A stretch of 64,000 nucleotides of DNA from an uncultured Cellvibrionales bacterium (lineage in GTDB: Bacteria > Pseudomonadota > Gammaproteobacteria > Pseudomonadales > Porticoccaceae), in contig CAJWCO010000001.1 in NCBI GenBank assembly GCA_913031145.1, forward strand, positions 42,031 through 106,030. The letters are read 5' to 3'. The notes below the pieces were generated by a model, which saw only the letters and a program-made list of their open reading frames with translations, was not told the DNA's origin and did no database searches. Positions 33,401 through 40,257 of the stretch are shown here, in pieces (the stretch's first letter is position 1; every line of letters begins with the position of its first letter). A program made the translations under genes and the position numbers.

Positions 33401-33635
33401 GACGATCGTCGGTTTACTCCCCTTGGCGAATGGTATCAGTGTAGATATTGTTAACCGTACGTGGGAAGAAAATGGGATGATCGTCTCGTGGTGGCAACCC
33501 TTGGCGAGCACCATTGTGAATGGCCTCACAGTCTCCACTGTCATGACGCTGTTGCTAACGCCAACCTTGTTAATGGTGCCGAGTGCGCTAAAGTATCGGT
33601 TTAAAGCCATGTGGCCATCGTCTTCAGCGTCCTAA
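30492..33635 (+). CDS. RND efflux transporter permease (HAE1/AcrB-like)
   Basis: Inner-membrane proton-driven efflux pump of 1047 residues, with 12 transmembrane helices and two large periplasmic loops. N-terminal IIGAPRVVLFVMALVVLFG and NLPIEMEPNIDVP are typical. The TM4 relay reads GMLIDGAIVVVEFAD, with one aspartate where AcrB has two. The TM10 segment VNNNIVLIHTYN has Asn where AcrB has the relay lysine. It starts with GTG directly after the adaptor. Substrates cannot be told from sequence. Confidence 0.93.
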   Translation: MAFIDRIIGAPRVVLFVMALVVLFGLMAQNNLPIEMEPNIDVPVALVVVRHEGISPEDGARLLVRPIEKEIKTLEGLDEVNASAREDAVYIIVKFDVAVDTKKALSDLRDAVDRARAEFPADTDEPLVSEISIQPPEVVITFSGDAASQRELIQIAKYFQRKIEKLPDVLEAKLTGHREEVVEIVLKPERLQQFRITFDEVVRSVNANNLIIPAGEMDSGAGRFSVKVPALIETEADIRGLPIRSNAEGVITLSDIALIRRTFKDARGFSLFNGVSTTAIDVKKRNGANSIETIQAVRDLIEHDRASFSQEIAIDFIFDTAPYAKSLVSELSGNILTAMSLVFILVVATLGVRSGLLVAFGVPFCLLGALIVISFLGYSYNFVVMFGLLLSLGMLIDGAIVVVEFADAKMAEGASAKEAYGLAVRRMGLPVAASIGTTLAAFSPLLFWPGTTGKFMAYMPVTVFAVLLWSLLYALVFAPTLGVAMSKVQSKESIALTPTSAPAVGIRCFSFISRQYLLLLSIAIRHPLKNTFIALTFLSAVFMGYSKFGAGVAFFTDSENQFGTVIVRAQGNFSVMQKRQLTEQVQTRIRAFNEVRQLHVSSDETWVVAKDTSRDQISVFYVELVPSNERERSSREVFSAIQQATENVPGILVSAKNVENGPPVGKDLQIQISSTDRASMYQTSAFIRQWIDKNVAGLRDLEDTMPLPGVQWEMHVDRSKAAMSGVSVATVGQAVQLVTNGLLVGQFRPNDADEEIEIRLRYPARLRHLSALDELFVESAAGSVPVSHFTQRLPAPRVDVIQRLDMQESVMVMAFTEEGYLIDDQTRQISAWLKAQNFPADVEVRLRGANEEQAKSASFLLTAFTLAMGLMLVMMLAQFNSFYQAFLILFAVVLSTAGVMLGLLLTKGIFSITLTGIGIVALAGIVVNNNIVLIHTYNFIRASQPELSLETAVYEAAKSRWRPIMLTSITTIVGLLPLANGISVDIVNRTWEENGMIVSWWQPLASTIVNGLTVSTVMTLLLTPTLLMVPSALKYRFKAMWPSSSAS

Positions 33636-33647
33636 GTGGTCTAAAAA

Positions 33648-34004
33648 GTGCATCTTAGAACAAATATATCTCTAGGTTTATACCGCCTGTATCACCTGTA
33701 TAACGCAGGGTTAGTGCTTTTTTGCGGCTACCGCTGGGCACTCGAGGGTGGATTTTATTCGCTCGCTCCGTCTTACTATGGGGGGCTATTTTTGATTGCG
33801 TTAGCGCCGCTAGTGAATGTGTTCTTTTCTTATGATGCACAAAATGAGGAGAGCCACGCAGGTGTTCGCCTACCTCGCGTGTCTGCATTCGTGATGCTGG
33901 GGAGCGCTTGGGTATTGCTAGGAGTGCCGCAAGTGGATTGGATAGTTGGACTCTGGTTGATGGGTATTGCAGGTTTTTTTCTTACTACGTATGCGGTGGA
34001 TTGA
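33648..34004 (+). CDS. Small hypothetical membrane protein
   Basis: A 118-residue protein that I do not recognise. It has about four hydrophobic segments (LYHLYNAGLVLFCGYRWAL, YYGGLFLIALAPLVNVFF, VSAFVMLGSAWVLLGVPQ, WIVGLWLMGIAGFFLTTYAV) and a short charged loop in the middle. The GTG start is 13 bases after the RND pump stop on the same strand, so it may be co-transcribed. No function is proposed. Confidence 0.6.
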   Translation: MHLRTNISLGLYRLYHLYNAGLVLFCGYRWALEGGFYSLAPSYYGGLFLIALAPLVNVFFSYDAQNEESHAGVRLPRVSAFVMLGSAWVLLGVPQVDWIVGLWLMGIAGFFLTTYAVD

Positions 34005-34142
34005 CGACTGAGATGCGTGTTCCGTTGCACCTCTTAGTCGCCTGATACAAACGCTTACTGCTTGGATGGGTGTCGATCCGCTACTGAGACCATAAGTCCA
34101 TTGAACGGTCGCATTCCCCAAATGGTGCGATGAGTCCAACCT

Positions 34143-34168
34143 GCACCTGTATTTTTCTATACAAGTGC
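34143..34168. repeat. Imperfect inverted repeat
   Basis: GCAC-GTAT arms pair with ATAC-GTGC, with a CT/AA mismatch and a 6-base loop. It could be a weak RNA hairpin or a protein-binding dyad. Confidence 0.35.
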
Positions 34169-34327
34169 GAAGATAAAATGCGCGGTGCTTACCATGGACA
34201 ATTGTGTTAAATATGCGGTAATTTTTCTATATGGGTTACAACTTTTTCGATAGCAGGTTACACCGTTTACACAGCGCTTTAACAGTGGCTCTTTTCTCCG
34301 GTTCGGTTTTAGCGGTCACAATTTTGC

Positions 34328-34351
34328 GAGGGTTCGAGGGTTCGAGGGTTC
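34328..34351 (+). repeat. Tandem repeat, three copies of GAGGGTTC
   Basis: Three perfect head-to-tail copies of the octamer GAGGGTTC about 90 bases before the next gene. Such a short repeat can change copy number by slippage. Confidence 0.8.
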
Positions 34352-34439
34352 GCATTTTCTATCACGCACTGCGAAACGTGACCGGCTAACTGCAGTTCGC
34401 GTTTATGCGTGTTATTTGATACCCTTTAAAGTCGCATGA

Positions 34440-34775
34440 ATGCGGGTCGAGGTTAGTTTGAAAGCCAGTAAAAATGCTATGCGCAGAGAATTGCAGCGCA
34501 AAACAGCGGAGTTTTTAGAGCGCGGCGGTGAAATTAAACAGCACCATGCAGGCGATTCTGGGGAGCGTGCTGACCAGCCTCGGTCTAGACCCGTTTTTGT
34601 GAGCGGTCAACAGCCTCAAGAGCGCACCTATCTCAACGAGCTTGTGTTGGAACTGGACAGCCGCAAGAGGAAAACGAAATCCCCAGCGGCGTCGAAAGCA
34701 GTGTCGCGACCGCGTAAAAAAATTATTTATGATGATTTTGGAGAACCCCTGCGGGAGGTTTGGACAGAGGGGTGA
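34440..34775 (+). CDS. Hypothetical protein with basic N-terminal helix
   Basis: A 111-residue soluble, highly charged protein that I do not recognise. The first 40 residues form a basic helix ending in EFLERGGEI, a motif also seen in small RNA-polymerase-associated proteins such as Pseudomonas SutA; this is only a faint resemblance. The middle is low complexity, and the C-terminus has KKIIYDDFGEPLREVW. Start is uncertain: ATG at 34440, or TTG at 34458 with GAGG five bases upstream. The gene lies seven bases before the GGCT-family gene. Confidence 0.55.
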   Translation: MRVEVSLKASKNAMRRELQRKTAEFLERGGEIKQHHAGDSGERADQPRSRPVFVSGQQPQERTYLNELVLELDSRKRKTKSPAASKAVSRPRKKIIYDDFGEPLREVWTEG

Positions 34776-34781
34776 TATGAG

Positions 34782-35162
34782 GTGTCTGAACTTTCACAAT
34801 CAAGTTTTTCGGCCAAGCAGTGGCTCTTTTCTTATGGCACGTTGCAGGTAGCATCGATTCAATTACGTATATTTGGCAAGTTAGTAAAAGGGCGTCGTGA
34901 TACCCTCTGTGGTTATCGGGTCCAACATCTTGCAGTCGACGATCCACTCGAGAGGCATGCACTGGGTATTGACCACTATCCAATATTGGTGCCTTCAGGG
35001 TATCAATCTGATTGCGTAGAGGGCTTTGTTTATGCCTTGACTGAGCCGGACCTACTGTGCGCAGACAGCTACGAAGGTAATGACTATCGCCGTGTTGTGA
35101 GCCAACTTGACTCGGGTTTGTCGGCTTGGGTATATATTGCGGCTGACAGTTGTGCACCTTAG
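34782..35162 (+). CDS. Gamma-glutamylcyclotransferase-like (AIG2/YtfP) protein
   Basis: A 126-residue GGCT-fold protein. The family substrate loop is WLFSYGTLQVASIQ, and the putative catalytic glutamate lies in DSYEGNDYRRVV, the usual YEG...YRR pattern. Members act on gamma-glutamyl peptides or amines, but the substrate here is unknown. GTG start. Confidence 0.82.
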   Translation: MSELSQSSFSAKQWLFSYGTLQVASIQLRIFGKLVKGRRDTLCGYRVQHLAVDDPLERHALGIDHYPILVPSGYQSDCVEGFVYALTEPDLLCADSYEGNDYRRVVSQLDSGLSAWVYIAADSCAP

Positions 35163-35322
35163 CTCAAGCGACGTGACGCGAATAACAGCGGCATTTTCTG
35201 TTGGCATTTCTTAAGTGGCGAAAAATCCCGAAATTGCAGAGCTATCGTGCGTGTTGCGGCTGCCTTCGTTAGAGCGTTAGAAATGCTGCCAAAAAAGACT
35301 ATATGGCTCTTTCGTGCGGTGT

Positions 35323-36771
35323 TTAAGGACATCTTCTGTGGGCGAACCCTTTGCGTTCACATACCGATAATTCCGTATCAATACCCCGGTCACCCTGTTC
35401 GACCATCCAGTTTTCTAAATACCTTTTAAGGGATTTTACGGACATTTTGTAATCTGGCTGGTCGATAAGATTGATTTGTTCAAAGGGGTCATTGATCACG
35501 TCATACAGTTCGTACTCAGGGCGCGTCACGTAGCGGGCATAGCGGTCGTTGCCCAGCTTTTTTTCGGCGGCGAGTTCTTCTTTGAACCAAGGGTCTTGGG
35601 TCAGAATATTTGAGAAATTGCCGTCGGCCATAAGGTTATGGATTAGTTTAAGACGTTTACTTCGTATCGATCGGATCGGATAAGCCGCGCCATAATGAAC
35701 GTTCAAGCTGGTTTGAATACCATATACATAGACTTTGTGTTCCGTCTGTTCGCCCAACAAAACAGACTTAAAACTACTACCATCTGTATTCGCCGGTACC
35801 GTATTGTTGACGATGTCGGTGAGCGTTGGAATTACGTCCACGTACTCTATCATGGCGTCAGAGACCGTATTGGCTGTTATTTTTCTCGGCCAGCGCACAA
35901 TAAAAGCTGTTTTTAAGCCGCTGTCGTAGGTGGTCCATTTGCCAAAAGGCAAACTACTCCCTTGCTCCGTGGTAAAGATAAAGATCGTATCGTTGTGTAA
36001 GCCCAATTTTTTTAGTTCGTCATCCACAAGGCCCACTTCACGATCGAGGTCAGAAACTTCTGCAAGATACGCTGATAGGCGTTCCCGCAGACTCTGTGTG
36101 TCATTAAGGAAGGGAGGTACTTGGAGTGCATTTGGAGGGTATTGTGTCGCATCGCCACGACTCCATGGCTCATGCGGATTAGCTGACGCCACAATCAGGA
36201 AAAAAGGTCGCGTTTTATCTCTTGCCATAAATTGTCGGGTGATTTCAATCCCAAACGAAGACTCCCCCGTTGCGCCTTTGTTTGCTTTGCCCGCCCTAAT
36301 AAACGGGTAGGCTTTTCCCGGAAAGACGTGCCCTTTACCTGCCAAGCCAACGCGGTAGCCCATGTCTCTAAAATAGTGAGCAACACTTTTGACGCCATCA
36401 TGAACACGCGTGTGATTACCAAAAGCGCCGCTACGAACAGGATAAAGACCCGTGTAAAGCTGTTGACGAGTTACTGCGCACATGGCTGTAGTGGTAAATG
36501 CATGCGAGAACATCATACCCTCTCGAGCGAGTTGGTCAATGTGGGGGGTGCGCGCATTTTTGGGTGCATAGTCACTACGTTGATGGTAGGCACCCACATC
36601 AAACCAGCTCATATCGTCGGCGAGAAACAAAACAATATTCGGATATTTAGGCGCGATTTCCGACTTCATAGACTCTGACGTTGCAGAACTCAACGTCAGG
36701 CAAAAGTAAGCACTGAAAATGGCGATTTTTATAACGCTGGACATTATTAACTTGCCTGTCAATGAGATCAT
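35323..36771 (-). CDS. Exported sulfatase, heparan N-sulfatase-like, with altered formylglycine motif
   Basis: Type I sulfatase of 482 residues with an N-terminal signal peptide (VIKIAIFSAYFCLTLSSA). The metal site IVLFLADDMSWFDVGAYH, the FTTEQGSSLPFGKW segment and the C-terminal YELYDVINDPFEQINL are present. The overall pattern resembles the SGSH/N-sulfatase group (S1_8). The formylglycine motif reads C-A-V-T-R-Q-Q, with valine where C-x-P-x-R normally has proline. The ATG at 36771 overlaps the lacI stop (ATGA), so regulator and sulfatase are one coupled transcript. The ATG at 36744 is an alternative start. Confidence 0.9.
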   Translation of the reverse strand: MISLTGKLIMSSVIKIAIFSAYFCLTLSSATSESMKSEIAPKYPNIVLFLADDMSWFDVGAYHQRSDYAPKNARTPHIDQLAREGMMFSHAFTTTAMCAVTRQQLYTGLYPVRSGAFGNHTRVHDGVKSVAHYFRDMGYRVGLAGKGHVFPGKAYPFIRAGKANKGATGESSFGIEITRQFMARDKTRPFFLIVASANPHEPWSRGDATQYPPNALQVPPFLNDTQSLRERLSAYLAEVSDLDREVGLVDDELKKLGLHNDTIFIFTTEQGSSLPFGKWTTYDSGLKTAFIVRWPRKITANTVSDAMIEYVDVIPTLTDIVNNTVPANTDGSSFKSVLLGEQTEHKVYVYGIQTSLNVHYGAAYPIRSIRSKRLKLIHNLMADGNFSNILTQDPWFKEELAAEKKLGNDRYARYVTRPEYELYDVINDPFEQINLIDQPDYKMSVKSLKRYLENWMVEQGDRGIDTELSVCERKGFAHRRCP

Positions 36772-37820
36772 GTCGGCACCGCTTTTATCTTTGTTCGAGT
36801 TGCTATGGACGTCGTCGATGCTCGTATCATCAGCTCAAAAGGCAGTTCGCGAGTGCTTGATGCGGGATCTAAGCGTCCCCGTAATTGCTCAATTAACATG
36901 CGGACAGCAGCCGCGGCCATCTCTTTGATGGGTTGGCGCACCGTCGTGAGCGGTGGCCATACAACCGTCGCAACTACGCTGTCGTCAAAGCCCGCAATCG
37001 ATACATCATCCGGAACGCTCAAAGAAAATTTATGGGCTGCCGCAATCAGGCCAGCGGCCATCCCGTCGTTGCTAGCAAAAATAGCCGTCGGCCGCTCAGC
37101 ATGTCTTAAAAGAGCCTCACCGGCCACTAGGCCCGAGCGGTACTCGAATGTGCCCTCGACAATGAAGCGATCGGGCACCGTCAGGTTTGCATCACGCATT
37201 GCGGACAGAAAGCCGCTCAGCCGGCGCTTTGTTGTTACTGTTCCCCGTCGACCCGTAACAAAACCAACCGATGTATGGGCCAGAGCAATGAGTGTCTGAG
37301 TCATCTGTCGCGCCGCCTCGAAATCGTTCATTTCTACGTGAAGCCCGACGTCCGTCGAAACGCTCGGGGCAATTCGCGCAAATGGTTTACCTGATGCTCT
37401 AAGTGCTTCTAGGATGATGGGTTCATCGCACAATGGAGGGGGAAGCAGCATGCCATCTACGTTTGATTGCACCAATAAACTCGTGATGTCCTCCATCACT
37501 GTGGGTGAGGACGCCATCACGGGTTCGACAATTAGATGATAGCCTTCTTTTCGGGTTTGGTCTAACGCACCACGCAAAAGGTCAACGATGTAACTCGGGT
37601 TGGGGTTGTCGAATATCAGTCCCAGTAAGTAAGAGCGTGTTCCCACTGCAGCCCTCGGCGCTAAACTGGGCCGATACTTTAAAATTTTCATTGCCTTTTC
37701 GACAGCAGCGCGAGTTTTAGGGCTTACATTGGGTTCTTGGCGGACAACCCGGGAGGCGGTCTTAACAGACACTTTTGCTAGCTTGGCGATATCCGCAAGC
37801 GTTGATTTACTTTCGACCAT
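36768..37820 (-). CDS. LacI-family transcriptional regulator
   Basis: Sugar-responsive repressor or activator of about 350 residues. The N-terminal LacI helix-turn-helix is STLADIAKLAKVSVKTASRVV, and a periplasmic-binding-protein-like effector domain follows (GLIFDNPNPSYIVDLLRGA, FASNDGMAAGLIAAA, VSIAGFDDS). I chose the ATG at 37820, with AGAGG upstream. It is divergent from the 38-kb sulfatase and coupled to the 36-kb sulfatase, so it is the likely local regulator of the island. Confidence 0.93.
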   Translation of the reverse strand: MVESKSTLADIAKLAKVSVKTASRVVRQEPNVSPKTRAAVEKAMKILKYRPSLAPRAAVGTRSYLLGLIFDNPNPSYIVDLLRGALDQTRKEGYHLIVEPVMASSPTVMEDITSLLVQSNVDGMLLPPPLCDEPIILEALRASGKPFARIAPSVSTDVGLHVEMNDFEAARQMTQTLIALAHTSVGFVTGRRGTVTTKRRLSGFLSAMRDANLTVPDRFIVEGTFEYRSGLVAGEALLRHAERPTAIFASNDGMAAGLIAAAHKFSLSVPDDVSIAGFDDSVVATVVWPPLTTVRQPIKEMAAAAVRMLIEQLRGRLDPASSTRELPFELMIRASTTSIATRTKIKAVPT

Positions 37821-38086
37821 TCTTGCCTCTACGTTGTTCGACGTCCGTACCCGCATTTACCACTCGCGTTGCTTTTATCGGTACTGATTATCGTGGCGAC
37901 AACACGCGCATAATCACGCAGAAATCCTCGCCGTGAACCAATACTCGGAAGCTTTACGTGACGAAAAATTCACAGCGGCGTTGTTGTCATCTCCGTGCGG
38001 ACTATGGGAGGTGAAAACGGTGCCGTTTCTTCGCTAAGCCAATGGCAAGTGTGTGCATGGCTTGACTCTTTCGAAGCAACTAAAAC

Positions 38087-38114
38087 TTGATCATGACATT
38101 ATTGTCATTATACT
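38087..38114 (+). promoter_or_regulatory. Predicted sulfatase promoter with embedded palindromic operator
   Basis: TTGATC, 16 bases, TATACT. The spacer is filled by a perfect dyad ATGACA-TTAT-TGTCAT (38093-38108), abutting the -10. A protein bound there would block RNA polymerase. The cognate regulator is unknown; the adjacent LacI protein is one candidate, though the centre lacks the CG common in LacI operators. Confidence 0.6.
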
Positions 38115-38145
38115 GGCTCCGGGCTCAATTATTGAGGGATTTCCT

Positions 38146-39615
38146 GTGTTGCGCGCTTCTCAATTTATACTTGGTTCAGTGGTGATCGCGAGCCTCGGTG
38201 CGTGTTCGGTTGAGCGGGCCTCTCGAGGAGCCCCCGATGATGCCTCGAAGCAGCCAAATATCCTTTTATTGTCTATTGATGATTTGCGCCCTGATTTAGG
38301 AAGTTATGGTCATCCCGTTGCGGTGACTCCGAATCTCGATGCTTTTGCAGCGACGGGTCTTTTGTTCGAGCGCGCTTACACCCAACAGGCAGTGTGTACA
38401 CCGTCGCGTGCGGCGCTGCTTACAGGCTTACGGCCTGCCACCACAGGTATAAAACGGCTCGACCAAACAGTTTCCGATACGGTGCCAAACATTATAACCC
38501 TCAATAAACTCTTTAAGCAGAACGGCTACGAGACTGTGTCTGTCGGTAAAATATATCACCATGCAAAGGACGACCGCGATGGATGGAGCCAACCCCCTTA
38601 CGACCAAGCCTATAAAGCTCGGCAAGACCGTCGGAAGAAGGGCCTGCCGAGGATAGCTCACGATGTTTGGACCTCGGATGAATTGTTGCCAGATGAAAAA
38701 AACATCGCCCATGCGATGACGGAGTTAGAGAGATTTAGTCAGCAGGGTGCACCGTTCTTTTTGGCGGTAGGCTTGCATCGTCCCCACCTTCCGTTTCGAG
38801 CGCGGGAAAAAGATTGGGGCCATTATTCGACCATCAACATACCCCGGCCGGTTTCAGATAAGCCGCCGGTAGGCGCGCCCAGATGGGCAATAGTGGCTTG
38901 GGAAATTTGGAATTATGACGATACGCCACCAAAACATGGACCCATGCCTTTCGGTAAGGCCGACGTGCTGCGCCACGGTTATCTTGCGTCCGTCTCTTAC
39001 GCGGATGATCTTGTCGGTCAGTTGTTAGATAAAGTGTCGTCTCTTGGACTCGATGATGAAACTATTGTCGTGATTTGGAGCGACCATGGTTTCAAGCTGG
39101 GTGATCACGGGGGGTGGGCAAAACACTCAACCGTAGAGCTAGATATTCATATTCCCATGATGATCCGCGTGCCGGGAATGAATACGGCGGGTCAACGCTC
39201 AAGTGCACTGGTTGAAACGGTCGATGTGTATCCCACACTGCTTGAGGCGGCGGGTCTTACCCAGCCGCATGCTTTAGAGGGGCTGTCAATGTTGCCGCTT
39301 ATTGCCCAGCCCCAGAGACCTTGGAAAGAAGCCGCGTTCGCGCAATACCCGCGGCATGTAAACAAGCAACTCCTTATGGGTAAGACAGTACGGACTGATC
39401 GCTATCGTTATACCGCTTGGGTGGTCGATAAAACCGGGGAGATTCTGGCTCAGGAATTGTATGACCACCAGATCGATCCGCACGAGACGCGTAGCGTATC
39501 GGAAAACCCAGACTATATCGATGTGCTCGAACGCCATGAAGCACTGCGTCAAGCGGGTTGGCGCGGTGCGTCTGAATTTGTAAATAAGAGACAAAGAGCA
39601 GGATTCACCAACTGA
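38146..39615 (+). CDS. Lipoprotein sulfatase, iduronate-2-sulfatase-like
   Basis: Type I sulfatase of about 489 residues. The motif CTPSRAALLTG is a perfect formylglycine site. The metal-binding start is ILLLSIDDLRPDLGSYG, with SDHGFKLGDHGGWAKHS downstream, as in iduronate-2-sulfatases (S1_7). I start at GTG 38146, with GAGGG upstream. This gives a lipoprotein signal peptide ending ASLGAC, so the enzyme is likely membrane-anchored. The longer ORF-track start lies upstream of the predicted promoter and is unlikely. Confidence 0.92.
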   Translation: MLRASQFILGSVVIASLGACSVERASRGAPDDASKQPNILLLSIDDLRPDLGSYGHPVAVTPNLDAFAATGLLFERAYTQQAVCTPSRAALLTGLRPATTGIKRLDQTVSDTVPNIITLNKLFKQNGYETVSVGKIYHHAKDDRDGWSQPPYDQAYKARQDRRKKGLPRIAHDVWTSDELLPDEKNIAHAMTELERFSQQGAPFFLAVGLHRPHLPFRAREKDWGHYSTINIPRPVSDKPPVGAPRWAIVAWEIWNYDDTPPKHGPMPFGKADVLRHGYLASVSYADDLVGQLLDKVSSLGLDDETIVVIWSDHGFKLGDHGGWAKHSTVELDIHIPMMIRVPGMNTAGQRSSALVETVDVYPTLLEAAGLTQPHALEGLSMLPLIAQPQRPWKEAAFAQYPRHVNKQLLMGKTVRTDRYRYTAWVVDKTGEILAQELYDHQIDPHETRSVSENPDYIDVLERHEALRQAGWRGASEFVNKRQRAGFTN

Positions 39616-39652
39616 TCCATTCACAACGTTAGAGACTGAAAAGGATACGCTC

Positions 39653-40042
39653 ATGAAAAAAATTGTTGCTAGTTTTGCCTGTTTTATTTTTTTACCTGCC
39701 GTGTGTTACGCGGAGTCGACAGCGCTTTGGCGCTCGTTCGATCTCGATAAGGACAACGCCCTGAGTCTTCAAGAATTTGGCAATTATCGCTCCAACCAAT
39801 ACGTTGAGCTCGATGCTGATATGGATGGCAAGTGGACCCGACGTGAGTTCGTCCAGCGCCCAGATTACATGCAGTCCATACGGCCAGACGAATTGCGTAA
39901 AAAGTTTAAGCGTTGGGACAAAAATAAAGATGGGTATTGGACGCAGGGTGAGGCTGAAAAAGCCATAAAAGGAAATTTTTATTGGTTGGACAAAGACAAA
40001 AGCAAAGCGATCAGTATGGACGAAATGCCCAAGGGGTTTTAA
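39653..40042 (+). CDS. Exported EF-hand calcium-binding protein
   Basis: A 129-residue periplasmic protein with a signal peptide (IVASFACFIFLPAVCYA) and four EF-hand-like loops: DLDKDNALSLQEF, DADMDGKWTRREF, DKNKDGYWTQGEA and the weaker DKDKSKAISMDEM. It probably binds calcium. It lies 38 bases after the sulfatase gene, and sulfatases need Ca2+, so a role in supplying or buffering calcium is possible but unproven. Confidence 0.8.
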   Translation: MKKIVASFACFIFLPAVCYAESTALWRSFDLDKDNALSLQEFGNYRSNQYVELDADMDGKWTRREFVQRPDYMQSIRPDELRKKFKRWDKNKDGYWTQGEAEKAIKGNFYWLDKDKSKAISMDEMPKGF

Positions 40043-40056
40043 GACTCACCACCAAC

Positions 40057-40083
40057 TGAGCGTGCGTGCTCACAAAGTTTTTT
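40057..40083 (+). terminator. Possible weak rho-independent terminator
   Basis: TGAGC/GCTCA stem with a 6-base loop, followed five bases later by a run of six T, just after the EF-hand gene. The stem is short, so this is tentative. Confidence 0.35.
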
Positions 40084-40257
40084 GATCGCGGGCAGACGCG
40101 TGTTAGTCTGTTCTTTAAACTCGAGTCGTTGAGATTATTGTGATCCAATAGTCTGGACGCGAAACAAAATCTACGTAGGTAGTTCTAAAGAATGCTGACG
40201 ATTAAATTGAAAATGATCTGGCTTAATAGCCTGAAAATTGCGAAGTAGGTGTAAAAG

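Larger units (their letters stand above)
34005..34439. other. Non-coding stretch between membrane protein and 111-residue protein genes
   Basis: About 435 bases without a convincing gene. It contains an imperfect hairpin (34143-34168), a nearby second copy of ATTTTTCTATA, and a short tandem repeat (34328-34351). The minus-strand ORFs here lack recognisable content. It probably holds the promoter of the next gene. Confidence 0.5.

Noticed and set aside
34148-34166. LexA-box-like sequence CTGTATTTTTCTATAC
   Set aside because: The second half lacks the required CAG at the proper spacing; better described as an imperfect hairpin.
36805-37299. 164-codon plus-strand ORF
   Set aside because: Antisense to the LacI regulator gene; no independent support.
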